From contig NZ_VZQQ01000003.1 of assembly GCF_014397785.1 (NCBI RefSeq), positions 248,001 to 312,000 on the forward strand: DNA of 64,000 nucleotides, written 5' to 3'. Origin of the DNA: Paraburkholderia podalyriae. Its GTDB lineage: Bacteria > Pseudomonadota > Gammaproteobacteria > Burkholderiales > Burkholderiaceae. This document shows positions 9,435 through 18,921 of the stretch, piece after piece; within the stretch, counting starts at the first letter, position 1, and each line of letters opens with the position of its first letter. Both the position numbers and the translations under genes were made by a program. The notes beneath the pieces were generated by a model. It was not told the origin of the DNA. It did not search any database and saw only the letters and a program-made list of their open reading frames with translations.

Positions 9435-10448
9435 TCAACGCTCGACGTCCGGACCTGTTTTATCGGGTTGGGCGCCACGGTCCGGCACTATGGGACTCCC
9501 GCCGACGGGCTCCCTTCCCGGTCGCGGTCCAATAGCGGGCGCATCCCGCTGCACTGGCATTGCTTTCACGAAATCCACAATGTCGACAGCCATCGCCCGA
9601 TCCGCTCTTGTGGGCGACGCTGCCATCATCTGCGCTACCTCCCGCCACGCAGCAAATACTCCATCGTGAGACTTCCAGCCTGCCTGTCTCTGCTCCGTGC
9701 TCGCGCCCGCCCGCCAGTACATCGGCACTTCTCCACGCGCCAGCATGTGCGCCAAACCCTGCCTGGGATAACGCTGCGTAATACCGCGCGTGCACCGGGG
9801 TGTCGCATTCGCTTCGACGCCGTGCTCGCGAAGCTGCTCTGCGAACCGTTGACGCCAGCGCCAAAGATCCTGCTTACGCGGATTGAGACGCCGACCATCC
9901 GGCCCACGCACCTGCACGCTCAGATGGATATGCGGATGAGCCTCGTCGTCGTGCGCCGCAAACACATAAGCGCGCCCATCCCCGAACTCGAGCGCTGCGA
10001 AATCCCGTGCGGCATCGCGCACGGCCTGTCGGTTCGTCCCCGGCGGCATCGACAGCAGAATATTGAATACCTGACGACGCGTATTCGTCTCCGGAATCCC
10101 CCACCCTCCGAGTTGCCAGGTCCGCACAAGGTCGCGTACAGCGTCGGCACCAGCAATCGAGTCCCCGTTCTGATCTTCCAGCTCGACCCGCCCATTGCGG
10201 GAGATATAGCGCAGATGCCGACGCACCGCGCCCATACCCTGAGCACCCGACGCCTTGTTGGTGATTTTGACCATGACTTCAGGCGAGCGCCTGAGTGTCC
10301 GGGCCAACTGATCGCGCATGCGCGTGGCTTCATCACGCATGCCTGCACGCGAAAGCCGCTGCGCGCGGGCATGCCTGAACGGTTCCTGAAACAGACGGTC
10401 GCCCCAGTTCAAAAGCATCGCATCAATGTAGACCTTCGGATAAGGCAT
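9435..10448 (-). CDS. Relaxase / mobilization nuclease (VirD2/MobP-like)
   Basis: The 337-residue protein carries the relaxase metal-binding motif EAHPHIHLSVQV (HxH type, about residues 180-191), with a preceding VFAAHDD, and a plausible catalytic Tyr in RHLRYISR about residue 79. This is the trans-esterase that nicks oriT and stays on the 5' end of the transferred strand. The start at 10446-10448 gives the tight junction TGAcATG with the preceding mobC-like gene; an upstream alternative overlaps that gene. No helicase or primase domain is fused, which fits the separate LPD7 and primase genes upstream. The oriT should lie nearby but I could not place it. Confidence 0.85.
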   Translation of the reverse strand: MPYPKVYIDAMLLNWGDRLFQEPFRHARAQRLSRAGMRDEATRMRDQLARTLRRSPEVMVKITNKASGAQGMGAVRRHLRYISRNGRVELEDQNGDSIAGADAVRDLVRTWQLGGWGIPETNTRRQVFNILLSMPPGTNRQAVRDAARDFAALEFGDGRAYVFAAHDDEAHPHIHLSVQVRGPDGRRLNPRKQDLWRWRQRFAEQLREHGVEANATPRCTRGITQRYPRQGLAHMLARGEVPMYWRAGASTEQRQAGWKSHDGVFAAWREVAQMMAASPTRADRAMAVDIVDFVKAMPVQRDAPAIGPRPGREPVGGSPIVPDRGAQPDKTGPDVER

Positions 10449-10449
10449 G

Positions 10450-10986
10450 TCACCGGCTCCATCGATCAAGATTCGCGCGAATTACGGCTGCCACGGCGCG
10501 CAGATGAACATCTATCACGTCCCGGATTGCGTCCATATTTCCACCCCCATTTCGTCCGATATCTGCCAAACTCCCGTCACGCGCGATCTGTCCAAGCCAC
10601 CGATTGATCGCAGCAAGGTGCCGGTTCGAATCCGTCAGCACTTGCATCTCCTGCACGCCGAACTGGGGTTCCTTCATGAACTGGGCTCGGATCAACGCCA
10701 CAATCCAGCGGTTACTGGTCAGGCCCGACACCACTGCACGCCGCTCGACCGCCTCCTGTTCAGCGAGCGTCAGCCTGATCTCAATTCGAGCGCGAGGAAC
10801 GCCGACAGCACTCCATCGGAGATTTGCTTCGGCACGGATGTCGGTGTCGACAGCATCGGCACGCAGTGCGGATGCCATCAGTTGCCGCACGCCTTCACCA
10901 ACCGTCATGCCCCGGCGCGCGCACCATTGATCCCAACCCGGCCGCATTTCGCCGAGTTCAACGCACAGGCGTTCGCGCTGAGGCAT
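10450..10986 (-). CDS. MobC-like relaxosome accessory protein
   Basis: A 178-residue protein whose middle, IEIRLTLAEQEAVERRA...LTSNRWIVALIRAQF, resembles the ribbon-helix-helix DNA-binding core of MobC/TraJ-type proteins, followed by a helical part (LTDSNRHLAAINRWLGQIAR) typical of MobC. It would help the relaxase load at oriT. It starts after AGGGAGCC, 8 bp downstream of the LPD7 gene, and its stop is one base from the relaxase ATG, so the two are translationally coupled. Confidence 0.72.
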   Translation of the reverse strand: MPQRERLCVELGEMRPGWDQWCARRGMTVGEGVRQLMASALRADAVDTDIRAEANLRWSAVGVPRARIEIRLTLAEQEAVERRAVVSGLTSNRWIVALIRAQFMKEPQFGVQEMQVLTDSNRHLAAINRWLGQIARDGSLADIGRNGGGNMDAIRDVIDVHLRAVAAVIRANLDRWSR

Positions 10987-10994
10987 GGCTCCCT

Positions 10995-12500
10995 CTAGCG
11001 CGCAGGTGAGGGTTCGGTGGGTGTCCGCTCGATCTCGCGGACCGGTGCACGCCCGTCACCCGGCCGTGCCCGGCGGTCCCGCTCCGAAGGTGCTTTCGGA
11101 TCAAAGACCTTCGGCCGCGGCAATGGGATACCCTCCCTGCCAAACGCGTCCAGCATCTGTTCGGCACGCCGCTGCACGCGTGAAATCGACCGCGCGCTAA
11201 ACCCCTGCTCCCGCATGGCGCCGACCAGAACCGCCAGGTGAAGAACCTTATCCTCGTCGGATATCGTGGAAGGCTGACGCTCCTGCCTGTCCTCGTTCGT
11301 CGGGTTGCCAATAGGAGCGGTGGCACGATCGAGTGCGCGCTCGGAGCGGGACACAGACCCGGCCGCCGAGCGTTCGTGCTCCATCACTTCGACCTGCCAG
11401 GTATTGCGGTAAACGTCCTTCTCTTCCTCGCCCACCACCATGCCACGGTCATCAAGGATCGGCACATTGACCGTGACGAGCCGCCGACCCAGGTTTTCCA
11501 GCGTGGCTTGCTGCCCGGGTTCGGCACGCGACTCCAGCACCGCCCGTTCGAGATCCACACCCCAGACAACGTGATCGGCACCCGTAGCATCTCGGAACAC
11601 CGCGTAATACGAGTCGCTGCGAGCCGGGTTGTTCTGATAGGGTGCGCGGCCATGTTCGCGCAGTTCGCCGGCATACCGCCGCGGAGCATCGGGCTCGTCG
11701 CTACTCGCCAGCTGTCGTCCAATCCGGCGCGACCCCACATGTTCTCCGGTGCGGGACGGCGCCGCGCGAAATGCGTCGCTCACCTCCTTAGGTATTCCGG
11801 CTGTGGACGCGGATGCGGGCGCCGACGTGCTGGTCTCTTCGGCACGCGCTTGCGACGTGGCCGCAGGCATCGACGCATCGACCTCGATCCGGTTGTGTAA
11901 GCGTGATTGCCGGGCATCCGCCAGACGCGCGAGATCCGCCACCTTCGGCTCATAGCCACTCACCTCAATGCCGAGCAACGTCCCCAGCAGCCACACTTCG
12001 CTTCGGAATACCTCATGTCCCGACGCCCGAACGCGACGCCACGATTTTGCCGCCACGATGTCTACCATCGACTCCACCACATCCGGTCGATTGTGTTCCG
12101 TGACGAGGTACGGTCCCAGATCCTCGAACGCGAGCTGATACGGCGCATCTTTGAGGAAATACTGGTGACCCGCACGCAGGTATCGCTTACGAACCCGTTC
12201 GGGCGGCTGATCGAGTGGCACGCGCGCTGTGTCATTGATCCCCGGCGGCGCATCTGCGGTCGGACGCGTACCGGGCTGCCGTACCGCCTCGGCGTCATCG
12301 CGGATCGCCTGATCACGCAGGCGTGCCCGCGCCGCATCGAACTCGCGGCGGCGCTGGGCTGATACGGCATCCATCGCGGCCGCGTCCAGTTGACGGGTCC
12401 GACCATCGCCACCGGACTGCTCCGCAAACCCCGGACGCCCGGGAATATCCTGCTCGATCACGTTGATGACCGGAGCGGTAAAAGGAGATGTTTCAGTCAT
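10995..12500 (-). CDS. LPD7-domain conjugal transfer protein (TraI C-terminal-like)
   Basis: A 501-residue hydrophilic protein. Residues about 85-185 (RVRKRYLRAGHQYFLKD...AFEDLGPYLVTEHNRPDVVESMVDIVAAKSW) match the large polyvalent protein-associated domain 7 found in plasmid relaxases and primases. A second region (YYAVFRDATGADHVVWGVDLERAVLES) resembles the domain that follows it in TraI-like proteins. The tail is rich in Arg, Pro and Glu. In other elements these domains are fused behind the relaxase; here they stand as a separate gene between primase and MobC. The precise function is unknown, probably DNA processing in donor or recipient. Confidence 0.75.
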   Translation of the reverse strand: MTETSPFTAPVINVIEQDIPGRPGFAEQSGGDGRTRQLDAAAMDAVSAQRRREFDAARARLRDQAIRDDAEAVRQPGTRPTADAPPGINDTARVPLDQPPERVRKRYLRAGHQYFLKDAPYQLAFEDLGPYLVTEHNRPDVVESMVDIVAAKSWRRVRASGHEVFRSEVWLLGTLLGIEVSGYEPKVADLARLADARQSRLHNRIEVDASMPAATSQARAEETSTSAPASASTAGIPKEVSDAFRAAPSRTGEHVGSRRIGRQLASSDEPDAPRRYAGELREHGRAPYQNNPARSDSYYAVFRDATGADHVVWGVDLERAVLESRAEPGQQATLENLGRRLVTVNVPILDDRGMVVGEEEKDVYRNTWQVEVMEHERSAAGSVSRSERALDRATAPIGNPTNEDRQERQPSTISDEDKVLHLAVLVGAMREQGFSARSISRVQRRAEQMLDAFGREGIPLPRPKVFDPKAPSERDRRARPGDGRAPVREIERTPTEPSPAR

Positions 12501-12563
12501 GATGCGACCTCTTCCTGATCAGGTACGACTCGACTCGCCACAACCGGCGACACGTGAGACGGT

Positions 12564-14420
12564 TTAGCGGTCCGGCCCGGGAGAATCCTGCGACGCCGCC
12601 CGCTCCTTTGACTGCTCCAGCGCCGCCGCGCGTGCTTCGCGTATTCGTGCCCACGATCGCGCCTGCAACTGGTCGAGCATTCCCTCGAGGTTCGGACTGA
12701 AATTCAATTCACGCGCGGATTTCTTGAGTGAGCCGACGGTACGCTCCAACAGGTCACGCGCCCGATCCCACGGATAGACCTTCGGCCGGTCACCGTCGTA
12801 ACCGACCTGCAATTCCGAGCCATTCAGCCGGGCGTTCTGATCCATCCATCTGAGCCGGTCGGAGGCGAACTCCATCTGCGCCTTTGGATGAAAGACGACA
12901 CTGCGCGTCGCCACCTCCTGGATCAGGTAGTGCTCGGTGTTGAATACCTCCCCTCGATATGGCCCGCCGTTCTCCCGCGGCGTACCCATGCGCAACGGTG
13001 TGCCGAAACGATGTTCGGCCAGCGCCCGGATCTCGTTGGGCACATCGGCCACTTCGAACAGCGGCTCACCCACCGGTGGGCGTATCGGCGCCAGACGTCG
13101 CGACTCGACCGCAGGAGAACCACCAACCGGAGGTACCACGGAAGGCTCGGTTGGCGGGCGCTCTGGAGTCGCTGATTCGCTCGTCGGCGCAGAGGATTCC
13201 GGCATGTTGTGCTGCTTTGGCTCGGTACGCTTCGACGAGCGACGACGAGAAACATCCTCTGCATCGTTCACCAGAGTTTCTTTCACGCGGCTCATGATGT
13301 CCTCCTTCAGTTCGTCCAGCTTTCCGCCGGTTGCAATACCTACTGTCGACTCCACACCCACAGCCGCCAGCCCGACATCCCGGTACGCGATTTCCCGCAG
13401 GCAATCGCCCACATCCCCAAAGCCCGACAGCACCGCCATGTCGTTGAAATCGGTCGGCAACTTGTAGTTGATACGCGCACCTCCAGCGAATACCGGCAGC
13501 GCCAGACGCGCCTGCGATTCTTCCACCGCCTGCCGGGCTCTGGTCTCGCCCGGCCCGAGATCCCCAAGCACAACCAGCCCGACGTCGGGATATCGTTCGC
13601 GCAGGATTGCGGCGACCTGAGGCAGCGTCCCGCTCGACAGCGTCGCGAGCGCCGGCCAGTCCGTCGCCCGGTAGGCGGACAGTACGGTGGCCATGCCCTC
13701 GCCGATCAGGATCGGTGTGGAGGGGTCTCCGGCAGCCGGTGCCGGCCCGGCAATCCAGTACCCACCTTTCTTGAGGCCACCTGCCAGTGAAGATTTGAGG
13801 CCATGTTCGTCGATCAGCTCCAGCGTAGAGATCGCCTCGCCGATCCAGAACGGCACCACCAGCACGCGTCCCGTGAGCGGCTGCTCTTCGCTCGCTGGCG
13901 CATAGCCCAGCAACGCGTGCAGTTCAACGGCCTCCAGCTCACGCAGTGCCGGCACCGGCTGGAGGTGCTTGCGTACGAGATACGGGTGTTCCGGACCGAC
14001 TGGTCGCGCCCACTGCCAGATCGCCTGCGCTTCACGGGCTACCGCCTCATGACGGGCCTGCTGCCGTGCCTCTTCACGTACCCGCCGTTCAAGCACTTCG
14101 GGACTCACCGCAAATGTTGTCGCCATCCGGTCGGGATAATGCGTGCGCTTCAGATCGAAACCGTGCTGCCGCGCGAGCCAGAACAGCGAGGCGAGCGTCT
14201 TGCTACCCGACTCCTTCACCGAGCGCCACGTGGTGCGGGCAGCACGCTCGTTGTAATTGCCGGCCGTGCGGCTCCATTCGTCCCAGATCTCGAAACCAGC
14301 GTCACCAAAGCCGTTCTTGAGCGCAAATGCCATGTCTATCCACGTACCGTATTCGTCCGCGGGAATTACAGCGAGCGCAGCACGGGCGCGTGCGGTCTCG
14401 TCAACATGCGGTGCACTCAT
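12564..14420 (-). CDS. Plasmid-type DNA primase with PriCT-2 and TOPRIM domains
   Basis: A 618-residue protein. The N-terminus (ARAALAVIPADEYGTWIDMAFALKN...SVKESGSKTLASLFWLARQHG) is the PriCT-2 domain. Then comes a domain ending in a TOPRIM core with ILIGEGMATVLSAYRAT holding the Glu and VVLGDLGPGETRARQA holding the acidic pair region. The C-terminal third (about 430-600) matches a domain seen again in LPD-type conjugation proteins (TEHYLIQEV...VFHPKAQMEFA). It probably primes the complementary strand after transfer. Its ATG overlaps the stop of the upstream coupling-protein gene by 4 bp. Confidence 0.82.
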   Translation of the reverse strand: MSAPHVDETARARAALAVIPADEYGTWIDMAFALKNGFGDAGFEIWDEWSRTAGNYNERAARTTWRSVKESGSKTLASLFWLARQHGFDLKRTHYPDRMATTFAVSPEVLERRVREEARQQARHEAVAREAQAIWQWARPVGPEHPYLVRKHLQPVPALRELEAVELHALLGYAPASEEQPLTGRVLVVPFWIGEAISTLELIDEHGLKSSLAGGLKKGGYWIAGPAPAAGDPSTPILIGEGMATVLSAYRATDWPALATLSSGTLPQVAAILRERYPDVGLVVLGDLGPGETRARQAVEESQARLALPVFAGGARINYKLPTDFNDMAVLSGFGDVGDCLREIAYRDVGLAAVGVESTVGIATGGKLDELKEDIMSRVKETLVNDAEDVSRRRSSKRTEPKQHNMPESSAPTSESATPERPPTEPSVVPPVGGSPAVESRRLAPIRPPVGEPLFEVADVPNEIRALAEHRFGTPLRMGTPRENGGPYRGEVFNTEHYLIQEVATRSVVFHPKAQMEFASDRLRWMDQNARLNGSELQVGYDGDRPKVYPWDRARDLLERTVGSLKKSARELNFSPNLEGMLDQLQARSWARIREARAAALEQSKERAASQDSPGPDR

Positions 14421-16153
14421 TTCCGGCCTCCCTGTATCTGCACAACACCCGATCTGGCGGCGGGCACAGGTCTGCGCTTCGCACGGATAGGTTTCGCTGG
14501 CACCAGCTCCGCGACGTCGAGGTCCGCTACCGACAAGCGACGCTTCGCCTGCGCAAGCCGTGCGGCCGGGACACCCAGCAGCATGAAGTGCCGTTCGACA
14601 TAGGCTGTCACTTCGTCCTCACTGAGATCAGCCAGACGCGGCGGCAGGTCGCGCGGATTCCATGCCTGCAGCACTTCGAGATACTCAGCCGACGGATGAA
14701 CGAGGCCCGATCCTTCCGGATCGATCTCCTCGGGCTGCACCTCGCGCAGCCGCCGCTCGACCTGCGCACTGAAACGCGCGAGATTCATGGCAGGCACCGA
14801 TGGTGCGCTTAACACCCGCGAGGCAAAGACGGGATCACGCCAGTAGGAGATCCTGTCGGCGAGGATCGGCTTGGTGTTCTCCAGCACGATGATTTCCTTG
14901 TCGCGCCCGAGCTCCTTGATCTCCTGCGGCAACAGTAGCGGCCTACGCTGCTCGGATATGCTCTCGCTCGATCCGCCCCGGCCACCGAAGATCGCGTGCG
15001 AACGGCTGACGCTACGGGACTGATCTGTGAAGGTGCCGAGCATTTCAGAGTAGTCGTTCGCATCTTTCTGCTCGCGCGGTGCATACAGGATCTGCATCGC
15101 GTGGTTCGTCAGGAAGGTACGTGCGTCGGCCCGGCCGTAGACGGATTCGAGTTGCGCAACCGACTGCACGATGGAAAGCAGGCGCAGGTTGTAGCCCGCC
15201 ATGTAAGCAACTGCACGCGCGATGATGTGGATCTTGCCAATCGCCGTCATCTCATCGAGCAGCAAGAGGCACTGGAACCGGAGCGTCGGATCAGCCTCGG
15301 GCAACTGCTTCGTGTTGAGATTGACAACCTGCGAAAACAGCAGATTCACGATCAAGGCTGCTTCCGACAGGTGATCGGGCGTGATCCCGACATAGACTGA
15401 CATCCGACGGCGCCGCAGATCGCGCGGATCAAAATCGTTGGCGCTCGTGGCCGCATCGACAATCGGATTGGCCCAGACTGTGAGCGGCGCGTGGAACGTC
15501 GCGAGAATGCTCGCGAGTACCTTGTCGTCGTTCGATAGGAATCGGTTCAGCGCATCGACACATGGCCCGGTCAGCAAACCACGGTGCTGGACGAGCGCGC
15601 GATGCAGGTACGACTTGACCGGCATGCCGTTGCCCGACGACTGCCGCAGCACCTCGCCGATCGTGACCGGATAGTCGGGAATCGACTGCGCCTTTCCGGT
15701 CCTTCTCGCGTCGCGCCACTCACACAGCAACAGCACGATGCCGAGAAACAGGTTGCGCGCCTGGTCCTTCCAGAAATCATCGTGCCCGCCCGGCGGATAC
15801 AGGGCATAACCAATCGCGAGGATGTCGCCTACGCGGAACTGCCCGTCCGAGATCGCCGATAGCGGGTTGTACCGATGAGTGCGACCATCCTCGGCGAACG
15901 GATCGAACAGGTATACCTCCTGCCCGTGCGCACGCCGGAACCCGGCCGTGAGCGCATAGTTCTCACGCTTGATGTCGAGCACCACGACTGAATCGGGGTA
16001 GCTCAACAGGTTCGGGATCACGATGCCCACACCCTTGCCCGAGCGTGCGGGGGCAGCGAGCAGCACGAACTGCTGACCGGTGAAGCGCAGATAACGCCCT
16101 CGCCATACGCCGACGACGATGGCTGGTGCATCCGCAACGGGGCGCGCATTCAT
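14417..16153 (-). CDS. virD4: VirD4/TraG-type coupling protein, ATPase part
   Basis: A 578-residue protein with the coupling-protein core: YLRFTGQQFVLLAAPARSGKG (Walker A, about residues 20-40), VIPNLLSYPDSVVVLDIKREN, Walker B LLLLDEMTAIGK and the C-terminal LPQEIKELGRDKEIIVLE. It lacks the N-terminal membrane anchor: this part, including the conserved LYGSARFA...EIRAAGLL lead-in, is encoded by the separate upstream gene at 16150-16551, and the two overlap by 4 bp in different frames. Intact homologues carry both on one chain. The protein links the relaxosome to the VirB channel. Whether the split is natural or a frameshift is open. Confidence 0.88.
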   Translation of the reverse strand: MNARPVADAPAIVVGVWRGRYLRFTGQQFVLLAAPARSGKGVGIVIPNLLSYPDSVVVLDIKRENYALTAGFRRAHGQEVYLFDPFAEDGRTHRYNPLSAISDGQFRVGDILAIGYALYPPGGHDDFWKDQARNLFLGIVLLLCEWRDARRTGKAQSIPDYPVTIGEVLRQSSGNGMPVKSYLHRALVQHRGLLTGPCVDALNRFLSNDDKVLASILATFHAPLTVWANPIVDAATSANDFDPRDLRRRRMSVYVGITPDHLSEAALIVNLLFSQVVNLNTKQLPEADPTLRFQCLLLLDEMTAIGKIHIIARAVAYMAGYNLRLLSIVQSVAQLESVYGRADARTFLTNHAMQILYAPREQKDANDYSEMLGTFTDQSRSVSRSHAIFGGRGGSSESISEQRRPLLLPQEIKELGRDKEIIVLENTKPILADRISYWRDPVFASRVLSAPSVPAMNLARFSAQVERRLREVQPEEIDPEGSGLVHPSAEYLEVLQAWNPRDLPPRLADLSEDEVTAYVERHFMLLGVPAARLAQAKRRLSVADLDVAELVPAKPIRAKRRPVPAARSGVVQIQGGRK

Positions 16154-16551
16154 AGCAACCCCGCCGCGCGGATTTCCGCTTCACTGGCAAACCGCGCGCT
16201 GCCATAGAGGCGCCGACGCCCAGAGTGCTCCCATAGTGTGTAAAGCCCCATCAAGGGCCCTCCCACCGCAACGAGTAAGCCCAGAAGCGCCGCACCCGCC
16301 AGGCGCCGGCCGCCGTGCGGCATCCGGCCGTCATGCCAGGCAAGCAGCGCATCGCGCCAACCCCATAGCTCCGCATGGAAGGGATTGAGTCGCAGGCTCG
16401 CGTACAGGAAGAAGGACGCGAGCCACAGCGAAGCCACCAGAGCGCCCGTTACCACCACCAATATCACGAGCGTGACCAGGGCGGTCCGCGCGTGATGCGC
16501 TACCGTTCCGGCGGCTTCCACGTGAGTCACGGATCGATGGTTCGTGTTCAT
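16150..16551 (-). CDS. VirD4/TraG N-terminal membrane anchor encoded as a separate ORF
   Basis: A 133-residue protein with two membrane segments (about 24-50 and 86-108) flanking a roughly 35-residue periplasmic loop, then LYGSARFASEAEIRAAGLL. This is the layout and the exact junction sequence found at the start of VirD4/TraG coupling proteins, just before the ATPase core. Its TGA overlaps the ATG of the ATPase-part gene as ATGA, so ribosomes would be coupled, or a -1 slip could join the two frames. It follows virB11 by 7 bp. Confidence 0.72.
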   Translation of the reverse strand: MNTNHRSVTHVEAAGTVAHHARTALVTLVILVVVTGALVASLWLASFFLYASLRLNPFHAELWGWRDALLAWHDGRMPHGGRRLAGAALLGLLVAVGGPLMGLYTLWEHSGRRRLYGSARFASEAEIRAAGLL

Positions 16552-16558
16552 GCCGTCC

Positions 16559-17677
16559 TCACGCGAACGCCGTGCGCACCTTGCGCACAGGATCGAACCA
16601 GATTTCCGTCATGCCCCAGCGCTTGCCGATCTGCTTACCCGCGCCGTCGTAAAGGGCGTGCGCTTCCATGTGCGCGATGACGTCGATGGTCAGAAACAGC
16701 AGGCGCTTCAGCGCGGCATCGTCGTATGCGGCGGCTTCGGAATGCTCTTTCGCCATCAGCGCAAAGCGTTCGATCGCAACCGTTGCACTCGATGCGTGAT
16801 AGCTGGTGATCGAGCCTGCGTGTCCGGTTGTCAGCAACTTCAGGAAGTCATAGGCTTCAGCACCGCGCAGTTCGGCAAGCAGCACGCGATCGGGCCGCAT
16901 GCGCATCGTGCTCGCGATCAGATCGGCCGGTGTTACGCGCGCCTGCCCGTGCCCACCCTTGCTGTACAGAAGGTGGACGCAGTTCTCGATGTGTCGGATA
17001 AACAGTTCCCGGACATCTTCGATCGTCACGATCCTCTCGGTTGACGGAATCGACCGGCACAAGGTTTTCATGAAGCTGGTCTTGCCGGAGCCCGTATTGC
17101 CGACGATGACGATATTGAGCCTGCCGGTCACGGCCAGCCGGAAGAACGTGCCCCAGTCCCGCGCGTCCAGGCACTGGACGAGCTTGCGATCCTCAGGGCG
17201 CAGCGCCGGCAGCGCCGCGTCGAGGCCATCCGGACGATGCCACACGGTGTCGTCGAACAACCCTTCGTCGCGATACATGTCGAGGCCCTTTTCGCGTGCG
17301 GACGGCCGGCGGATCGTGACCGAGACCGTACGCGGCGGCACGACGGGCGGCACCACGATCTGGATACGCGCGTCATCGGGCAACAGCGCGGACAGAACGG
17401 GATGCTGGGCCGACACTTCCTGGTTTGTGAGGGTCGCGACCGCCACCGCGAACGACATCAGACGCTCGTAGTCAAGATCGGCATAGTCGTGGCCGTGCCA
17501 GCCGAGGTGTGTCTCAGTCAGCACGCGCTGCGGACGGTTGATGATCAGTTCCGTGACATCGGGATCGTCGAGCAGCGGCGCGAATGGCCGCATCAGCTCG
17601 CGGACCGACGCGTCGTCAGGAAGCCGCGCGAGCACCGCATCGCCAGCTCGATCCTGTATGGCAGCGCGGGCGATCAT
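16559..17677 (-). CDS. virB11: VirB11 hexameric traffic ATPase
   Basis: A 372-residue cytoplasmic ATPase. The N-terminal domain includes DPDVTELIINRP; the C-terminal RecA-like domain has Walker A GNTGSGKTS, Asp-box RIVTIEDVRELF, Walker B region VLLAELRGAEAYDFL and His-box GHAGSITSYHA. Length is typical for VirB11. It powers pilus assembly and substrate handover. Its ATG overlaps the virB10 stop by 4 bp. Confidence 0.95.
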   Translation of the reverse strand: MIARAAIQDRAGDAVLARLPDDASVRELMRPFAPLLDDPDVTELIINRPQRVLTETHLGWHGHDYADLDYERLMSFAVAVATLTNQEVSAQHPVLSALLPDDARIQIVVPPVVPPRTVSVTIRRPSAREKGLDMYRDEGLFDDTVWHRPDGLDAALPALRPEDRKLVQCLDARDWGTFFRLAVTGRLNIVIVGNTGSGKTSFMKTLCRSIPSTERIVTIEDVRELFIRHIENCVHLLYSKGGHGQARVTPADLIASTMRMRPDRVLLAELRGAEAYDFLKLLTTGHAGSITSYHASSATVAIERFALMAKEHSEAAAYDDAALKRLLFLTIDVIAHMEAHALYDGAGKQIGKRWGMTEIWFDPVRKVRTAFA

Positions 17678-18921
17678 GGCGTGGCCTCCGGCCGTAGGGC
17701 GTAGACGGATCCGAAATCCAGATCACGCGCAACCACGATCGTAAATTCGGCTCCCTGCTTCTGCGTCAGCGTCGGCGGGATGTTGATCGTGCTGTCGAGC
17801 ACCCGCGTGGCCATGTCGTTGCCCTGCTGCTGCGTGTTCTCGTAAACGACGGACCCATTGCTGTTGCCGCCGCGTGTGGCCAGATAGCCGATCGCGTCCT
17901 GGGCGAAGCCGAGCAGCATGGCCGCGCCGATACGCGCACGCCAGTGGTTATCCACATAACCGTCAATCCCCATGCGCCCGAGCGAGTCAGCCGCTGGCGA
18001 ATCGATCTCGACGGTCACACCGTGAGGCGTCTCGATACGGGCCGAGAGGATAAAGGTCCGCTTCTGCCCCGGCGACAGGTTCGAGCGATACTGGCTGTTG
18101 ATCTGGGACCCGCGCTCGATCAGCACTACCCGCCCGTCATCGGAATAGACGTTCTTTGTCACCGTGCAGGTCGACAGCCCTGCCTCGGTCGAATCAAAGG
18201 CGGTATCGCCTGCGCAGTCGATCTTGGCGCCCTGCGCAAGGATGAGGCTGCGGTTACCGAGCATGTCCGCGCGCACCCGCGGGGTGGCGGTCGGGGTCAA
18301 CGCCTGGGCAAGTGCTCCGGTCCCGCACTGACCGGGTGCGGCGGCCGACCGGGCGGAGACGGTTGCCGCCACCGGCGAGGCTGCTTCCGCGACTCCGCCA
18401 GATATACCCGCCGCCGGGAGCGTGCCCGTCACGCCACCTTCCTGCCCGCCCGCCCCGGACGTGCCGCCCGCCGCGAGTAACGGTGCATCGTAGTAGCTGC
18501 GAGCCGACGCCAGATGCTGAACCGAAACAGGTGGACGGGCCACGACTGGCACCGACCCTGGGACAGGTGCGCTTGCCACGGGTGGCGCGGATGCCGCGCT
18601 CGCCGCAGCCGGCGAGTCCTTGAACACGCGCCCCTGAGTCGATGTTTCCGCCACGGCATCGCGATGCGCTTTCGCTTCCGCGTCGTGACGCGCAAGGAAC
18701 GTGTGAATCGTCCAGACCGCGCCGGCGCCGGCTACGAGGACGACGACAAGCGGCGTCAGCCACCAGGCGCGCGGGCGCGTGCCCCGGTACTGCCCGAGCA
18801 CCGGCATACCGCGATCAGCAGACGCTCCGGGTTCACCGGCGGAATCCCTGTCACGCGCCTCCCGGCCTCGATCAGTGGGGTCATCCGGTTCGATCGTGTT
18901 GCGGGTATCGTCATTCATCAT
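17674..18921 (-). CDS. virB10: VirB10 / TrbI channel protein
   Basis: A 415-residue protein: short cytoplasmic N-terminus, one membrane helix (WWLTPLVVVLVAGAGAVWTI, about 53-72), a Pro/Ala-rich periplasmic linker, and the conserved C-terminal beta-barrel domain starting IDCAGDTAFDSTEAG and including GSQINSQYRS, GVTVEIDSPAADSLGRMGIDG and the C-terminal ARDLDF. It spans both membranes and senses ATP use by VirD4/VirB11. It overlaps virB9 by 11 bp. Confidence 0.95.
   Translation of the reverse strand: MMNDDTRNTIEPDDPTDRGREARDRDSAGEPGASADRGMPVLGQYRGTRPRAWWLTPLVVVLVAGAGAVWTIHTFLARHDAEAKAHRDAVAETSTQGRVFKDSPAAASAASAPPVASAPVPGSVPVVARPPVSVQHLASARSYYDAPLLAAGGTSGAGGQEGGVTGTLPAAGISGGVAEAASPVAATVSARSAAAPGQCGTGALAQALTPTATPRVRADMLGNRSLILAQGAKIDCAGDTAFDSTEAGLSTCTVTKNVYSDDGRVVLIERGSQINSQYRSNLSPGQKRTFILSARIETPHGVTVEIDSPAADSLGRMGIDGYVDNHWRARIGAAMLLGFAQDAIGYLATRGGNSNGSVVYENTQQQGNDMATRVLDSTINIPPTLTQKQGAEFTIVVARDLDFGSVYALRPEATP

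Noticed and set aside
9270..10607. Long rightward frame across the relaxase gene
   Set aside because: Antisense shadow of a high-GC gene; the leftward frame has the HxH relaxase motif and a coupled start.
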